Shown here: piece after piece, positions 1-16,500 of the stretch
How positions within the stretch are numbered: position 1 is the first letter of the stretch
How the letters are laid out: the number at the start of each line of letters is the position of its first letter
Source: Onchocerca volvulus
Lineage: Eukaryota > Nematoda > Chromadorea > Rhabditida > Onchocercidae
NCBI GenBank assembly: GCA_000499405.2
Contig: HG738138.1
Coordinates: forward strand, 11,773,208-11,837,207
DNA length: 64,000 nucleotides
Direction of reading: 5' to 3'
Made by a program: the position numbers and the translations under genes
The notes under the pieces: generated by a model
Told to the model about the DNA's origin: nothing
Databases searched by the model: none
Seen by the model: the letters and a program-made list of their open reading frames with translations, nothing else

Positions 1-219
1 TTATCCCCCTTCACAATTCTCTCCCTCTTCGTTTCGTCTAATTGTTTGAAGACTCAATTCTGTGTTGGGCACAAAAATTGGTATATATTCGATCTGCTCG
101 ATTATGTTTTTATATATTTACCTTACATCATCCATGATTAATTCATAGATAAGTTTAGTATTTTATATTGATCAAATGCACACTAATTTACTAATTCATA
201 TTTTTAATTTTTATTTTAG
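1..219 (+). other. Probable intron of the rootletin-like gene
   Basis: AT-rich sequence ending in a good acceptor (ttattttag, 211-219) directly before the first recognised exon, which starts one base into a codon. The upstream coding exon was not identified; a short stretch before the possible donor near 91 could be one, but nothing confirms it. Confidence 0.5.
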
Positions 220-3200
220 TAAGCAAAAAGATGAGCTTTCACGACAAATATTCGATTTGAAACATCAATTAGACAATGAAAAAGCAACTCAAGAAGAAGC
301 GGAAAAAACAAGAAGTCGTAAGCGGCATTTCGTGAAATGTTGCATATTTTGATATCTTAAAATTTGGAAATTGTTATATTTACTAAATAGAAATTTACAG
401 GCTTGATGGAAGAAATTGAGAAACTCAAACTTCAAATCACCGATTATGAGAATCAGCTAAGTATGCTACGTCGACACAATGATGAGCTTGATACACAAAT
501 TAAAAGTGGTCAAGCTAAAATAACAGCTATCGAGAATGATTTAATTACAAGCCAAAAAGAAATCGCTAGACTGAATGAATTAAACAATCGTCTTCAAAGA
601 GAAAAACAGGATGCGACCAAGTTTGTTTTTATACACACACACAAAAAAAAAAAAAAAAGGAAAAGAAAAGGAGAAAAAAAAAGTGCCAGTTGTTTGATTT
701 CTTCAATTCTGACTGAAAATTTTTAATTTTCATTAATAAATATTTTAATTGTTAACTCGTTGTTGTTTTTTTTCAGCCAAAAACTTAAAGCTGAAAGTGA
801 TGTCGAAATATTGAAAGAACAGATCCGGAAATTGGAACAGGAAATTGAAAAGTTACGGACAGAAAATCGGATAATTACAGAACAGGAAGAAAAAACACGT
901 GATGCTTTAACGAAAGAAACAAATCGCACACATCTTCTGCAAAAAGAACTTGAAGAGGCAAAAGCGGAAATAGAAGAACTTTTAAGTAAATCCTTTTTTT
1001 TTTTTTCATATAAAATATGAAAATGAATGATTGCATAACTATTTAGAATTTTATTCAAATTTTTTTTTGTTCTAGCGGAAAATAATAATTTGAAAATATT
1101 TCTGTTTCATCCTGTAATTTGCAGAAAAAGTCAAACAATTGGAGCAAGAACTTGAAAGTAGTTCTCGTAGTACACGCAAAGATGAATTAGATGAAACAGG
1201 TATATTTGATTTAATTTGCTAAAAAAAAGAAAAATTCCTCATTGTTTCTAGAAATTGATAAGAAACGTGTTTCAGATAAGATTTCACTCGTTCCAAGTGG
1301 TCCTACAGTTTATGATACTGAAATAGTCGAAATTAAAATCAGAGAGGTCAATGATAAATGGAAACTTGAATTTGATAAACTTCTCGGTGAAAAGGTTCGA
1401 TCAATTTGATTTCATAAAGATAACCTTAACATTATCGAATTTTTATCAAAAATAACTTGCTTAAAGATCAAATTTAGGATGAGCTTGAGCGTAGGATTCG
1501 TGATTTGGAAGACCAAATCATACAGAAAAATCGTGAAATCGAACGGCAAGAATCTGAGACAACGGAACTGAAACGTAAACATCAGGAAGAAATTGACAGA
1601 CTAAAGAGTGAAATTTCACAACTTCATGACAAACATCAGAGTGATCTTGATGATGAGAAAGAGCAATACAATAAGGTAACCATATATTTCTTTATGCCAG
1701 AAAAATAAATAAAGTGAAGATATTTCGAAATTTTTCTTCTCCAAATATCATTCTAATTTCAATCATCCATCATAAATTCAGAATAACTTTTGTATATTTC
1801 CTCATGACATAAAAAAAGAGCTGAATTTCAGAATCTGGAATCGATCAAGCTTGTTGAAGATGAACTTCGTAACAAACTTGCCGAAGCTGAAAGGAAACTT
1901 GCCGAAGCACAAAATCGTGAAAATCAATTAGAGCGTGATAAGGCGGAGCTGAAGGAAAAGTATGAACAAGCATTAGCTCAAATCCAAAAACTCAAAGATG
2001 ACTTAGAAGACGCACGACAAGAAGCAGAAAATGTAAGCGGATTTCTAGTAACATTTTTACGAAGCATCTGAAAATTTCATTTCTTTTAAGAAATTCTTAT
2101 TTTTTTCCTTCTTAGGAAATACAAAAATGGAAGACTGAAGTATATACAGTACGATCTGAGCTCAAAGCAACTGAAACCGCAAATAATGCGCTGAAAACAC
2201 AACTTACGGCAGCTAATGAACGGGCTGAATCACTGAATAAAACCGTCAATGATCAGAATGCTAAGATACGAGATCGTAAGTATTTTATATTAGAATCAAG
2301 AAATTTCACTTTTTCCACAGTCTTTTAGAAAAAAAAAACAAAGTTTTATATGTTGTAGTGAATACGCAAATCCGACGTCTTGAGGAAGAAGTATCAGACT
2401 TGAAATCGGCAGCTGTAACTCGTGAATCGGATTTGGAAAGTGCACTAGGTCGATTACGTTCCGTGGAAGATCAATACGCTACACTGCAAAGTGAACATGC
2501 CAAGACACGAAATGAACTTGAAATTTCACAAAGAGAATATGATCTGCTCAAAGTATTGACAATTTCTAAAATTTGCACTTCAATAGTGAATCCCACAAAA
2601 GTTACACAAATGAAGTCTAGCCAAATTAAAAGATTTTGCGATCAGTTAAGAGAATAAATGCGATCAGTTAAGAGAATAAATGAACAAAAATAATACCAAG
2701 AATATTGAAATTGCAGAGCACAAATACAAATCAAGAATCTGAGCTTGAACGCCTCAGAAATAAAATCCAGCAGTATGAAGTAACGATCAAAGAACAGAAG
2801 AACGCACTCGATCATCTCAAAGCAGAAGTAAGCTCTTCCATTTAGAATTGTAATCCGAATTTCTACATGTGGAAGAATTCAAATGTAATTCTTAAATGTT
2901 TTGCAAAAAACGAAATCGTGAAAGTTAAATTTCAGCGAGAACGACTGCAAAATATTTATCGTGATAAGATGAAACAATCAGAACACCTTAACCAATTGGT
3001 ACAGTCATTCGATGCTAAAATGAACAAAATGCGTCAGAATCTTCGAGATATTTCAGATAAAGTATGTCAATTCTATAACTTCTTCAATATAGACAAATGC
3101 CACAATAACTATTCCAAAAGCTCCAATTATGTTAAATATACTGCTTTTTCAGTTTGTTGCTGCTGAAACGGAACGTAATGCTTTGCGTTCTGAAGTTACC

Positions 3201-6200
3201 AAACTTCAACAAGAACTACAATTTGGCAAAGATCAAATGGTACGCAGGATGGATGAATATCAATCATCTTTGGAAGATTTAGCGAATGCACATCGAGCTG
3301 CGGAAGATGGTCGACTTAATGCTTTACAAGAGTTAGAATCGAGGAAATACGAACTAGCCGATCTAAAGGTTAAAGAAATCACTTTTTTTAAATATTAAAA
3401 TAAACAAAACATTATGCTGCGCACGGCATAACTTCTGTCGGTAAAACCGAGATATTTTATAATATAAATAATAATCGAAATTTATATTACAGAAATTTGT
3501 AATATTTCTCAGTCATATGAATCATTTATCTCATCTTGTAGTGTGATAGAAAACCTTTGTTTCCTTATCTTCCGATCTGCTAAGGCTTTTGCGCACTGTC
3601 TAAGAAATTGTAAACCATGTTCTACCTATGTACATTACATTTATAAGTATCTCAAAATATTTGGTAATATTTCAGTCACGATTTGAGAACACGGAACAGC
3701 GTCTGACATCACTACAACATGATTATAATAAAGTAGAAAATGAAAGGGATATCATGGCTGATTCACTTAAACGCTTCTATTCTGTAACCACGCACGCGGT
3801 AACATTACATAAAGTAAAGGTAATCAATTATATAATAAAGTTTCACATAGTCATTTCTAACAAATCATAAAAAGTAAAGAAAATATATGACGAAAGATCT
3901 AAAATTCATTACTATTACTCATTCTGAACGTTTCAGGAAGATGTTGATCATGATCAACTGACTGAGACTGAAATACCACGTTCAATTCCTTTCCCACCAA
4001 CCATCGAATATACCAGCACTGGAGAGCGTACCGGAGGTTACACTTAACAAATATGTTAAATAATGATCAGAAAAGACAAAGACAGATATTATAATTGAAC
4101 TCTGTTCGGAATATGAAATAAAACCAGGTATATTATTTGATTTCATAAATTTCAATTACTTAATTAAAATTCATTACAGCAACAACTATTAATATTGGTG
4201 AAACACTTGATATTAATCAACTTGAAAATACTCTTCAAACGTTAATTAGTCGAATCGAACGATTAGAGCGTGAACGAGTAAGTGTTATTCTTAAATCTTT
4301 ATCATCATTTTTTTTCAAAATATTCGAAAGAATTATCTTTGGATTGTTAAATAATCAACATTTTTCACGTGTTTGACATTCATCCATATAAATAATTAGT
4401 TATGACGATTACAGAACGAGTACCGTGAGGCTTTTGATCGTCTGAAGAAAAAGACGAGTGATACTCATACAACGATTCATAAAAAGGAAACACGCTATAA
4501 AACTATTGAAGAAAATCTGACCGATATGGAAGAAGGTAACGAATTTCAAAATTTTTTATAGTCGTTTTGTTTTGTTTTTCTATTAAATGTTTTAATTTAC
4601 AGAGAAACGTGCATTAGAAGTACGATTGGCATCAGCTAAGCAATTGTTACGTTCACAAGAAGAAGCATTGAAGCAACGTGATGAAGAAAGACGTCAATTA
4701 AAAGCTAAAATTGTGGCAGCAGATTTGGAAGCACGTGGGAAAGATGCACAATTACGTCATCTCAATGTTAGCACTCAATTCTGAATACTGTTACTGTCAT
4801 TCCTGAAATAATTTTTCATAACAGGTATTTTTCTTGATATAGAATATATATCAAGAAAAATATCGTTCGCCCATGACAGATTCTGATTTTTTTTTTCCAA
4901 GCAAAAAAAGATGGCTTTAGGCAACCAACTACTTTTTTCTTACTTTCTAAAAAAAAAAAAAAAGAAAATCTAATATCTAAAAATAATAATTAAAATTTAA
5001 ATATAGGATACATCTTCAGGAGCAACTGAAGAATCTGCGTAACGACCTAGAAACTGCCCAAGCCGACTTGCGATCTCTGCGTGAACGTGAAGAACAATGG
5101 GATGGTAATCGATTCCAACTTGAAAGTAAGCTTCGGGATAAGGAAAGCGAGACACAACGACTCATTCTATTGCAAACTAATCTTGAAAGTGAAAAACAGG
5201 TATGCTTCTACTACTCTTCTCAATTTAACTATTACCTTCTATTAAACTTGTATAAGTTTGAATACTTTAGTCTTTGAACGAGCGAATAAAGGAATTGTCT
5301 GGACAGCTGCAATTAAGCGACATAAAATGCACTGACATGAAGGAAGATATGGAGAGACTGAAAAGGGAACTTTCAAAAGCTGAGAGTGTCGAAATGGAAC
5401 TTCGGAAAACTTCTGACTATCAATCGAGAACCATTAATGAATATCAGATTCTTAGAGATCAGGTGATTACTCCTTTTGTTGTTTTCCATCAATTCTAGTT
5501 TTCATACGCTTCCTGTCTACATTATTGTGATTATTTATTGCTATCATAAGTTTTTCACAGATTCCCGTCAATAACGAAATTTCAGATAACCAGTGCACAA
5601 AATGATTTAGCAAATGCCAATTACCAAAAGCAGCAACTTGAGCATGAACTAACGACCGCACGAGGCGAACTTCGTGACTTTAAGCAACGTATGCGTGACC
5701 TGAACGGCAGAGCATCCGATCTACAACGGCAATTGCAAGATGCCTCTGCAGAGAAGAATCGACTCGAAGAAAGACTGGTAACTCTCGAAAAGGTTCCTGC
5801 TTGATAATATTCGCTATCCACTAATCTTTAATTACTGTTTTAATTTTTCTTGCATTTTTTTTTCCACAAATACATACGTGATCCAATAAGGATGACGTGG
5901 ATATCCTAAAAATCATGTTTTTTTTGTTTTTTTTTTTTTTGTTTTTCTCTTCTGCCAGCATTTTTGATTTTTTGTTAAAGGATGATGATAAGTTACAGAC
6001 AACAACATCACAAAGAGCAACGGAAGATGATCTTAGGCAACAAATTGAAACTTATAAGAGTGAACGAAGAACGTTGCAACGTGAACTTGAGGAATTGCAA
6101 CGAAGATTAGCACAGTTGGAAAATGAAAAAAGAGCTGTAGTTGGCCAGTTTGAAACTTGTAAACGTGATCGGGTCACATTTATCAAGAAAATAGAAATGG

Positions 6201-8116
6201 TAAGTATTCATAAATGTATAATAAAAATTTATGATTACTGATGCATCAGGGCTGTTCTTTTTTTGATGAACCCATTCATTCATCCATCTTCTGGTAATTT
6301 TATTCATGTTCTAGTGTCAAAAAATAGCATCCGTATACAAAATTAATCACTTCCGGTATATTTCCGAAAACATAAATTGCAGATGGAGAATGAAAAACGA
6401 CGCACAGATACAGCGATCCGTGAAACTGCCTTACAGCGTGAAGCTATTGAGAAATCATTGAATGCAATGGAACGAGAAAACAAGGTTTATGGATAACAGC
6501 TTTATTTGTATTAAATATTTAGGGACATACTGATAGTGCATCAGTTTCAGATAAATTACTTACATCGAAGTTCTTATTAATCATTCTTTATTACGGACTA
6601 AAAATTCCTGCTGATTCTATCTTGCGTTTCTTCCATCCCTCAATTTCTTTTTTCCATTTTTTCATCCTGTGATATGATCGAGATCTTCCGAAAATTAAGA
6701 ATATGACAATATGAACTTTTTAATTCCATATCTAATGTCATCAATCATAATTATTATAGGAACTTTACAAAAATTGTGCCCAATTGCAAAAACAAATCGC
6801 ACAATTGGAATTTGAAAATGGTAATCGTATCATTGAAATTACCAATAAGCAACGTGAAGAACAGGATAAGCAATTGCAACGGATGAGAAATGAAAAAATT
6901 CAAGTATGTTAATGACTGCAAAATTTTACCTTTCAAGCATCCTAACTTTTATAAACCATTACAACTGTAATCTTATATTGTACTTGAAAAAAATAGTTCA
7001 GTTACTACAAAATATATGTCTTATTGAAGAAATAATTCGATATTAGGATTTCTCAAATTTCCATGTAAATATATGTGATCACTTGAAAAAACTAAAAAGT
7101 ATTGAATACCTAATAAAGATATTATGTGATCTTCAGATTGAACGGATAATTGAAAACCGTGAACGTACGCAACAAAATCGTATCAAACAATTGGAAAATC
7201 AACTTAGCATTATGAGGGAGCAATTAGATAACGAAAGGAGACGTCGTCGTGATTACGTGGATCGAAGTTTAGCCGGTGATATTGGAAGACTTGGTGGTGG
7301 CTACCTAGGACTAAGAAGTACTGGCATTCACAGTGCTGGCGTAATACCGCATTTAGGGGATGACTATCTGAGTGGAACAACGTAAATATTTCTGACTCTT
7401 TATTTATATCATAATTTATCTAAATTTCTTTTTTCGAAGAAATTGAAAACTTCATGATATATTTCTGGATTATTCCAGAAGATATGTACGATCAACATTT
7501 GCTTCCAACCCGCTCACACCACCTCTTGGAACCTCTACACCAACACGATATCAAGGTTGGTAAGGAAATATACGAATTCAAGATTCAATTTCAGTTTCTT
7601 ATTGATAATTAAAATTTTGAAGTCTGAGTCACTTTAAAAACAAATTTTTCCAGATATGCAACGTGAATCATACACTTCAACATCAGCGTACCATCCATCA
7701 ATGGTGGGAAGTACAACTTCAGATAAGATCAAACTTGAAACTCTAGAACCTTCAAAGGAAATTGAAGGTATTATTCTTTTCATATTTTATTATTTATAAG
7801 AAACTCGAGGAAGAAAAACTTTGCTCCATTTTAAGAACAGTTATATTAGGAATAACACAATATTTAAGGCAGTATTTCTTCTGAGTAATGGTGGAATTAC
7901 TGTACGTCGAGAACGGTCAAGCATTAGCATCTGTAATAGAAAACGAAATTTCATCTAATTTCACTGAATTTCTTTTAGTCAATTTTCTAATTATACTAAT
8001 AAATCATTCTTAGTAAATTTCCTTTTTCTTTCGCAATTTTAGAAAGGAGGACAAAGACAGTTATCGTAATGAAAAGCAGCAGACTGGGAGATAATGTTGA
8101 AAATAAAGCCGACTAG
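220..8116 (+). CDS. Rootletin-like coiled-coil protein (3' part)
   Basis: Twenty-seven exons join in one frame into 1376 residues ending at TAG 8114-8116; the 5' end lies outside the window. Exons: 220-317, 401-620, 777-985, 1125-1199, 1252-1394, 1478-1675, 1832-2032, 2116-2275, 2359-2552, 2717-2827, 2936-3061, 3153-3368, 3676-3819, 3937-4036, 4180-4277, 4415-4535, 4603-4766, 5020-5199, 5271-5462, 5586-5792, 5981-6199, 6383-6484, 6760-6903, 7137-7381, 7479-7555, 7654-7767, 8043-8116. Almost all of it is heptad-rich coiled coil (E, K, Q, L, R), broken once by a proline-rich linker (motif [18 protein letters not shown], exon 3937-4036). It ends in a non-coiled Ser/Thr/Pro/Gly tail. Architecture and length fit rootletin (CROCC; C. 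elegans CHE-10), which builds the ciliary rootlet; in nematodes it acts at the base of sensory cilia. The coiled-coil call is certain. The family call is inferred, since long coiled coils resemble each other; another centrosomal coiled-coil protein remains possible. Confidence 0.72.
2637..2680. repeat. Perfect 22-bp tandem duplication in a rootletin intron
   Basis: Two identical copies (2637-2658 and 2659-2680) of a unit beginning tgcgatcagttaagag lie just before the acceptor of exon 2717-2827. Recent slippage or duplication. Confidence 0.95.
4117..4122 (+). promoter_or_regulatory. Internal AATAAA polyadenylation signal
   Basis: AATAAA lies 70 nt after an in-frame TAA (4045-4047) that is reached if the donor at 4036/4037 is not used. 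It could end a short rootletin transcript just after the proline-rich linker. Function is inferred from position only. Confidence 0.4.
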
Positions 8117-11062
<2,946 letters not shown>

Positions 11063-13572
11063 CTGCAAACCATGGAGTAAACAAGTTCATTGTTAATCAG
11101 TACTTTCGAAATTAGTTACAGTCAAGTTATTAAATTATCACTAAAGTAATATTGACCTGAAATGAAAAATTCATTAAAAAAGATTGAAACAATCAGTAAT
11201 CATTTCATATAGCTATCAAATACAGTTAGCCTTGTTCCAAAATCCATAAATGTACATACTTCAATCCCCCAAAAAAATGACACCAAAAGCAAAACCATAA
11301 AAGTGGAACATTTTAGAAAATGAGACAAAATATTTAGTTCAAATCTAATTCTAACAAAATGCATTCAGAAAAAAAAAAAAAAACTTTAAACAGCCTTTTA
11401 CTTAACTTGCCGTTTTTCTATTTTTCACCAAATTGTTCTCCCGAAATTTGTGATACAATGAAATGGCTTGTTGCCTCTTCGGCATTTTCTGGATGAATGA
11501 TGAGCATTCATAACAACCAAATAGCGAAACAAATTTAACTCAAATCACACGGTCTATACCACTGATTGAAATTAACAAATGATTTGAAATTATTGATTAT
11601 TTGATTAAACATCAACTTGTATTCTGACCATCTGGAACCTAGTTTTGAGCAACCTCGATATCTAAGATATAATTACAACTGGGTATACTTACTAAATTAA
11701 CCCCTGCTCCTCCCATATAAAAAAGAAAAAAAATCTCGAAGTAATCCGAACAAGATTTTCCCACTTTTCGTGTAACCTGCTAACAAATATCCAAATTTTA
11801 CCCATGTCTTCCAGACTCTCACACTATTCCCTACGATGTGCTTCGCTGAGTTAACCAATACTTTTCAAACTTAATTAGTTTTCTTCATAAAACCTATTCA
11901 TCTCATATTCACCATCAATAAAATCAATATTCGATTTTGAGGCCTTCCAAAAATTTCATTTCAAATGATTCCTAAATGTGATGAATCACTGCACTGTTGT
12001 TGTAGATTGGATCAAACAACACATCTGGTAAGAGAATTGTATGCCGAAGGGTAGGTAATTTCCCATGGTGAAACATAAATACTCAATTAATAATGCTAAT
12101 CAATGCTAGTCATGAACATAATCGCCACAGATAATAATTTATTCAATAAAATAAATTAGATTCAATTATAAATAATAAATAAAGTGACTTTTAGCAGTGT
12201 GCTAAAAAGAGAGAGATTCGAATGTATCCAGTTATATCTAGAAAGTCCGTAAACAATTTAATCTAATCTAAATTACATTGCACTATTACAAATTTTGGCT
12301 AATCATATGAAAAATCATGTCTGATGATTTAATTCATTAAATGTATTCGGGAGAGACACATTTATAGTAAATGAAAAGAAATTAATCAATTTCAAAACGG
12401 AACGCATTTGAAATGATTATTTGAAAATTGGGAAAGAAAGTGATAATTCACATCATAAGGAATGATAACATAGTTTCATTTTCAGTTTCCACAAGAAATA
12501 TACGAAGTTTCCGAAAAGAAAAAGGAAGGAAACAAATTTTTTCTACAAATTGTAAATGAAATTTTGCATAACAATAAAACTGTTAACATATGGTAATGTT
12601 CTTCAAAGAAGTTATGATTGAAATAATTTAAAACATTGATTGAAATAATTAAATAATTAAAATAATGCAACCAATACAATTAATTGTGTTAATCATCACT
12701 TGCAATCCATAATCATATGCTAAAATATTATTCATGCAAATGCCTACCTCGTTTCTACAGCTTTCTATCCATAATTTAAAAAGTTTTCTATCCATACACA
12801 AAATTTTTGCTCACTATTATCATCGAACTGCTATTGTTCGACTCTATAAAAACATTTCATATTTCACTTTTTTCAGAAATGCTTATTCTTACTTTTCTTT
12901 AGCAAATTTGAAAAAAACTTTTCCCAACATTTTGAAACATATATCATAAAGTAGCGATACAATAATGAAATTTAGCACCTCAAACATTCGACTATTCATT
13001 TAATCTCAATATCACCGTCTATAATATGGCAAAAAAAAAAACAATCAGTTCTTTGAAACATGATTTAAAAAAAAAAAAAAAGAATCCCAAAAATCAATTC
13101 GAAGTATCTGTTCAAAATAATTACAATAATGATTGCTGAACACATAGTAATACAAATAAACCTTTCATAATTGCTTTGAAATAAAGAAAAGATATGAAAA
13201 CAAATGAATAAATCTCTTACAATTTTTTAATATAACAAAACTGATTTGAAGAAAAAAAGCTACCAGAAAAAAAAAACAATATTATGCTTATACATCGATA
13301 ATGTAAATTAATTAATCACAGCACAGACAGCATTCCTGCATTATCTTAAAAATTTTCTTTCATCGTAGCATCACTGGCTACATATATCTCTATTGTAATA
13401 TTTGCTATGTATATCTATCTGTATACATAAATTTATAAAATCAAAAAACTTATGATACAAAATCTTTTATAAACAACCTTTTTGCTCTGTTGTTTTCATC
13501 AATACCATATGAATATAGGCCGAATTCAAATAAACAACGAGGTTAGCATAAATTATCAATCATCAAACAAAA
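11063..13572. other. AT-rich interval between PI4K2 and AP-2 alpha
   Basis: Should contain the first exon and promoter of the PI4K2 gene and the 3' UTR of AP-2 alpha, both on the minus strand. I could not fix either. Short open stretches exist on both strands, for example a 28-codon minus ORF starting near 11515, but none has matching splice phase or recognisable content. Poly-A runs occur near 11370, 13028 and 13066. Confidence 0.5.
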
Positions 13573-16500
13573 TCAAAACTGCTGTGACAGTATATCACAC
13601 AAATGACTTGCAACAGTATCTCGTGAACTTCGCACAGTAAGTCGATACATCTGTAAATATTCGAATGAAACATAAGTTAATGAGAAAAATCACCTCAACA
13701 ATTCCTAGGTCCTGCATTAAATTCATGATCTTAGCAGTGAGACCAATATCTCGATCCGAAATCAATATCAATAATCTTTTTTCCTCTTTTATGCGCATTT
13801 TTCTCCTTTATCATTTTTTTGTCTTTTGTGCAGTTATCTAGTCCCACTGCTTAGTTTGTAGCTATTAACTCTTATATTCTAACGTAAGAGCTCCATGTCA
13901 TATGAAACAGACGTTCAATTTTGATTACACAAAATCAGAACAATGATGGAAAAGTATGCCTGCCCACATTTTCATGCATATTTGTCAAACATGTTTGTTT
14001 TACGACTGTTACACTTTAAGCCTATTTTAAGCTTCTATACATAGCATGACTCAAATCCACTATCAGTAACCTAGCGAAAAACAATATACTACATACATCA
14101 ATATGATTGGAAGAAAATATACTGCGGCAATAAATTTCAGCAAGATTAAAATCTTATATAAATAGAGGTTAAACACGATTAAAGTCTTATATAAAAAGAG
14201 GTTAAACACGAATGCTACATGCTCGTTAATGTATACTTTGCAAAAAAAGTCGCAGTCAACGTTAAGACAAAATTAAAATAACAAGTAACAGAAGAACCTT
14301 TGCTTGTTTATTCGGTTCCAAACGGATAAGTGTACCAATCTGTTGCATCTTCGTATTAATTATTCCAGCACAAACATAATTTTCCGGATTTGGATCTACA
14401 TCTTGTAACAATCGAGGTCCGAAACCACTCAGCTTTAAAAAATATTCTTTTAAATATCATATCTTAGTAATAAATGCATTTCGAGAATTTCTGTCAAGCA
14501 ATCTGTCCTCCATCATATCGTTTTCATTTTTATTCATTTTTATAAGAATCCCCTCTAAGGAGGATTTAGGATTCTAAATCAATAAATTTTGGATCTTTCT
14601 TAGTAGAAGGAATTATAACTGAAATAGCACATTTCAGGAAACGAGAATTAAGCATCTTTAAAAATTCGAAACTTGAAAAAATTAAAGACGAAAAAGCAAC
14701 TAAAGGAAGCTACTAAGTTACCTTTGTTCTGATTTGTTCTCGATCTATCGGTAACTTCGCAGGAAAAATTTTTTGATTTTCTTGAGTTGATCTGCAAATA
14801 TTGTTTGTTTTCTTCACCATCTATCTCTTGGTTAAACAACAAAAGAGGAAATAAATACTACAGAATGATAAAATATGTGACATACTGAGAAAGTTGCTTC
14901 CAACGAGTGAAGAACTGTTCTGAGGACATATCTGTTGGTTCAAAAAATTTGTTGATGAAAATAGGAAGTGCAAAACTCTTATCAAAAGACTGCTGCCTAT
15001 TGCTAACATCACTGAAAGCAAGACATTTCTTCAATAATGGGAATAAAACTACATTAAAGTTCAGCTTTAAAAAAATCCCAAATACATCCGCTCTTTCTGA
15101 CTATTCAGTAGTCAGAAAGAGCGGATGTATTTGGGATTAAAAAAAAAAAAAAAAAACATACATTCAAGAGTCAAATAATTATGAATCAAACATGATAATT
15201 TCAAAAGTAAATATGAAGACAATTTTTCCCCGTATGTCAAAATTTTTACCCGCATTAAATTAGTGTAAGAACAACTATCAGAACATGTAGAACACAAAAT
15301 CCATTTTTTATAGTTCATATAAATTCCACTGAACTAAAAACTTACGAAAAAGTGAAAATGAGGTGAAGAAGAGGACAACGATGAAATTCCTGCTCGCATA
15401 CAAAATTGATTAACTGCTGCACTTGTGATCCACCTGTGATGGTACTATCTACTGTTTTGCACTGCAATAAGAACTTCATTTCGGGAAGTAAAACGTATTA
15501 ACAAAAAGTAATTTCCAGAATACTATTCATATTGCACCAATAATTTCTGCAGTATTATTCTTACTGTTACAGGGATTCTCTCTAGCAGTAATTTTCAAAA
15601 AATTATTGCCGCAATAAAATTACTAATAAAAGTAATAATATTTTTACTAAATTTACTACGACAAAATCATATAATTAGTAATACCTGTGCAATCAATTGA
15701 TTGTTTAGTACTCCAGAGCAATATAGACTCGGACTAAAATCAGTGAATGAATAATTGGTTTTATTGCCATAAAACATTCCTAAGCGCGCAAGATTAGCTC
15801 GGGTTTCCAATTTATATCCAATCTGGATTATCGAATCTTCATAAAGTACACCACTGTTCTTTGTCGCGAATCTGAAATGAAAAATGAACCGATTTCAACA
15901 AGATATTTCATATATTTTATTTTTTCAATAAATACATCACTGTAGTTGATAAAATTTCTCTCAACTGAAAAACCGTAACAGACAGCTTAAAACCAAGTGA
16001 ATACTAACTTTAACACATCTGGATAATTATCCACAGCAGGTTCACCATTTGTTGAAGCCACTGTCGACTGTACACCGTTTGCTGCAGTTGGAGAACTAAA
16101 TATGTCTACCAGAGCCTTAGATTCCAAACCAGGACTGATATCTAGCAACTGACCTGATGTTTGCTTTGTGTCCTGAAGTGATAGGCCACATAAAGAATAT
16201 TTCTACTTATCCTGTAAAATCTCATATATAGCACTAATAAAATACAAAAAAGAAAATAAGTATGTAAGATGTTGAAGAATGAAATTATAACCTAGAGAGA
16301 TACATTAAAATCTAAAGAAAAAACTACATGATTGATCATTGCAGTTGGACGCTGCTTCTTCTCAGCTGCCTGATTTACGAGCTCTTGGACATGCGGTTTC
16401 GATTTTTTCAATTTAGCGAGCAAGGAGCTTTCTTTCTCTGGGAAGGGTGGCATTTCTTCCAATATCTGAGATTCATAAATAAATTTAGCACTAATAAAAG

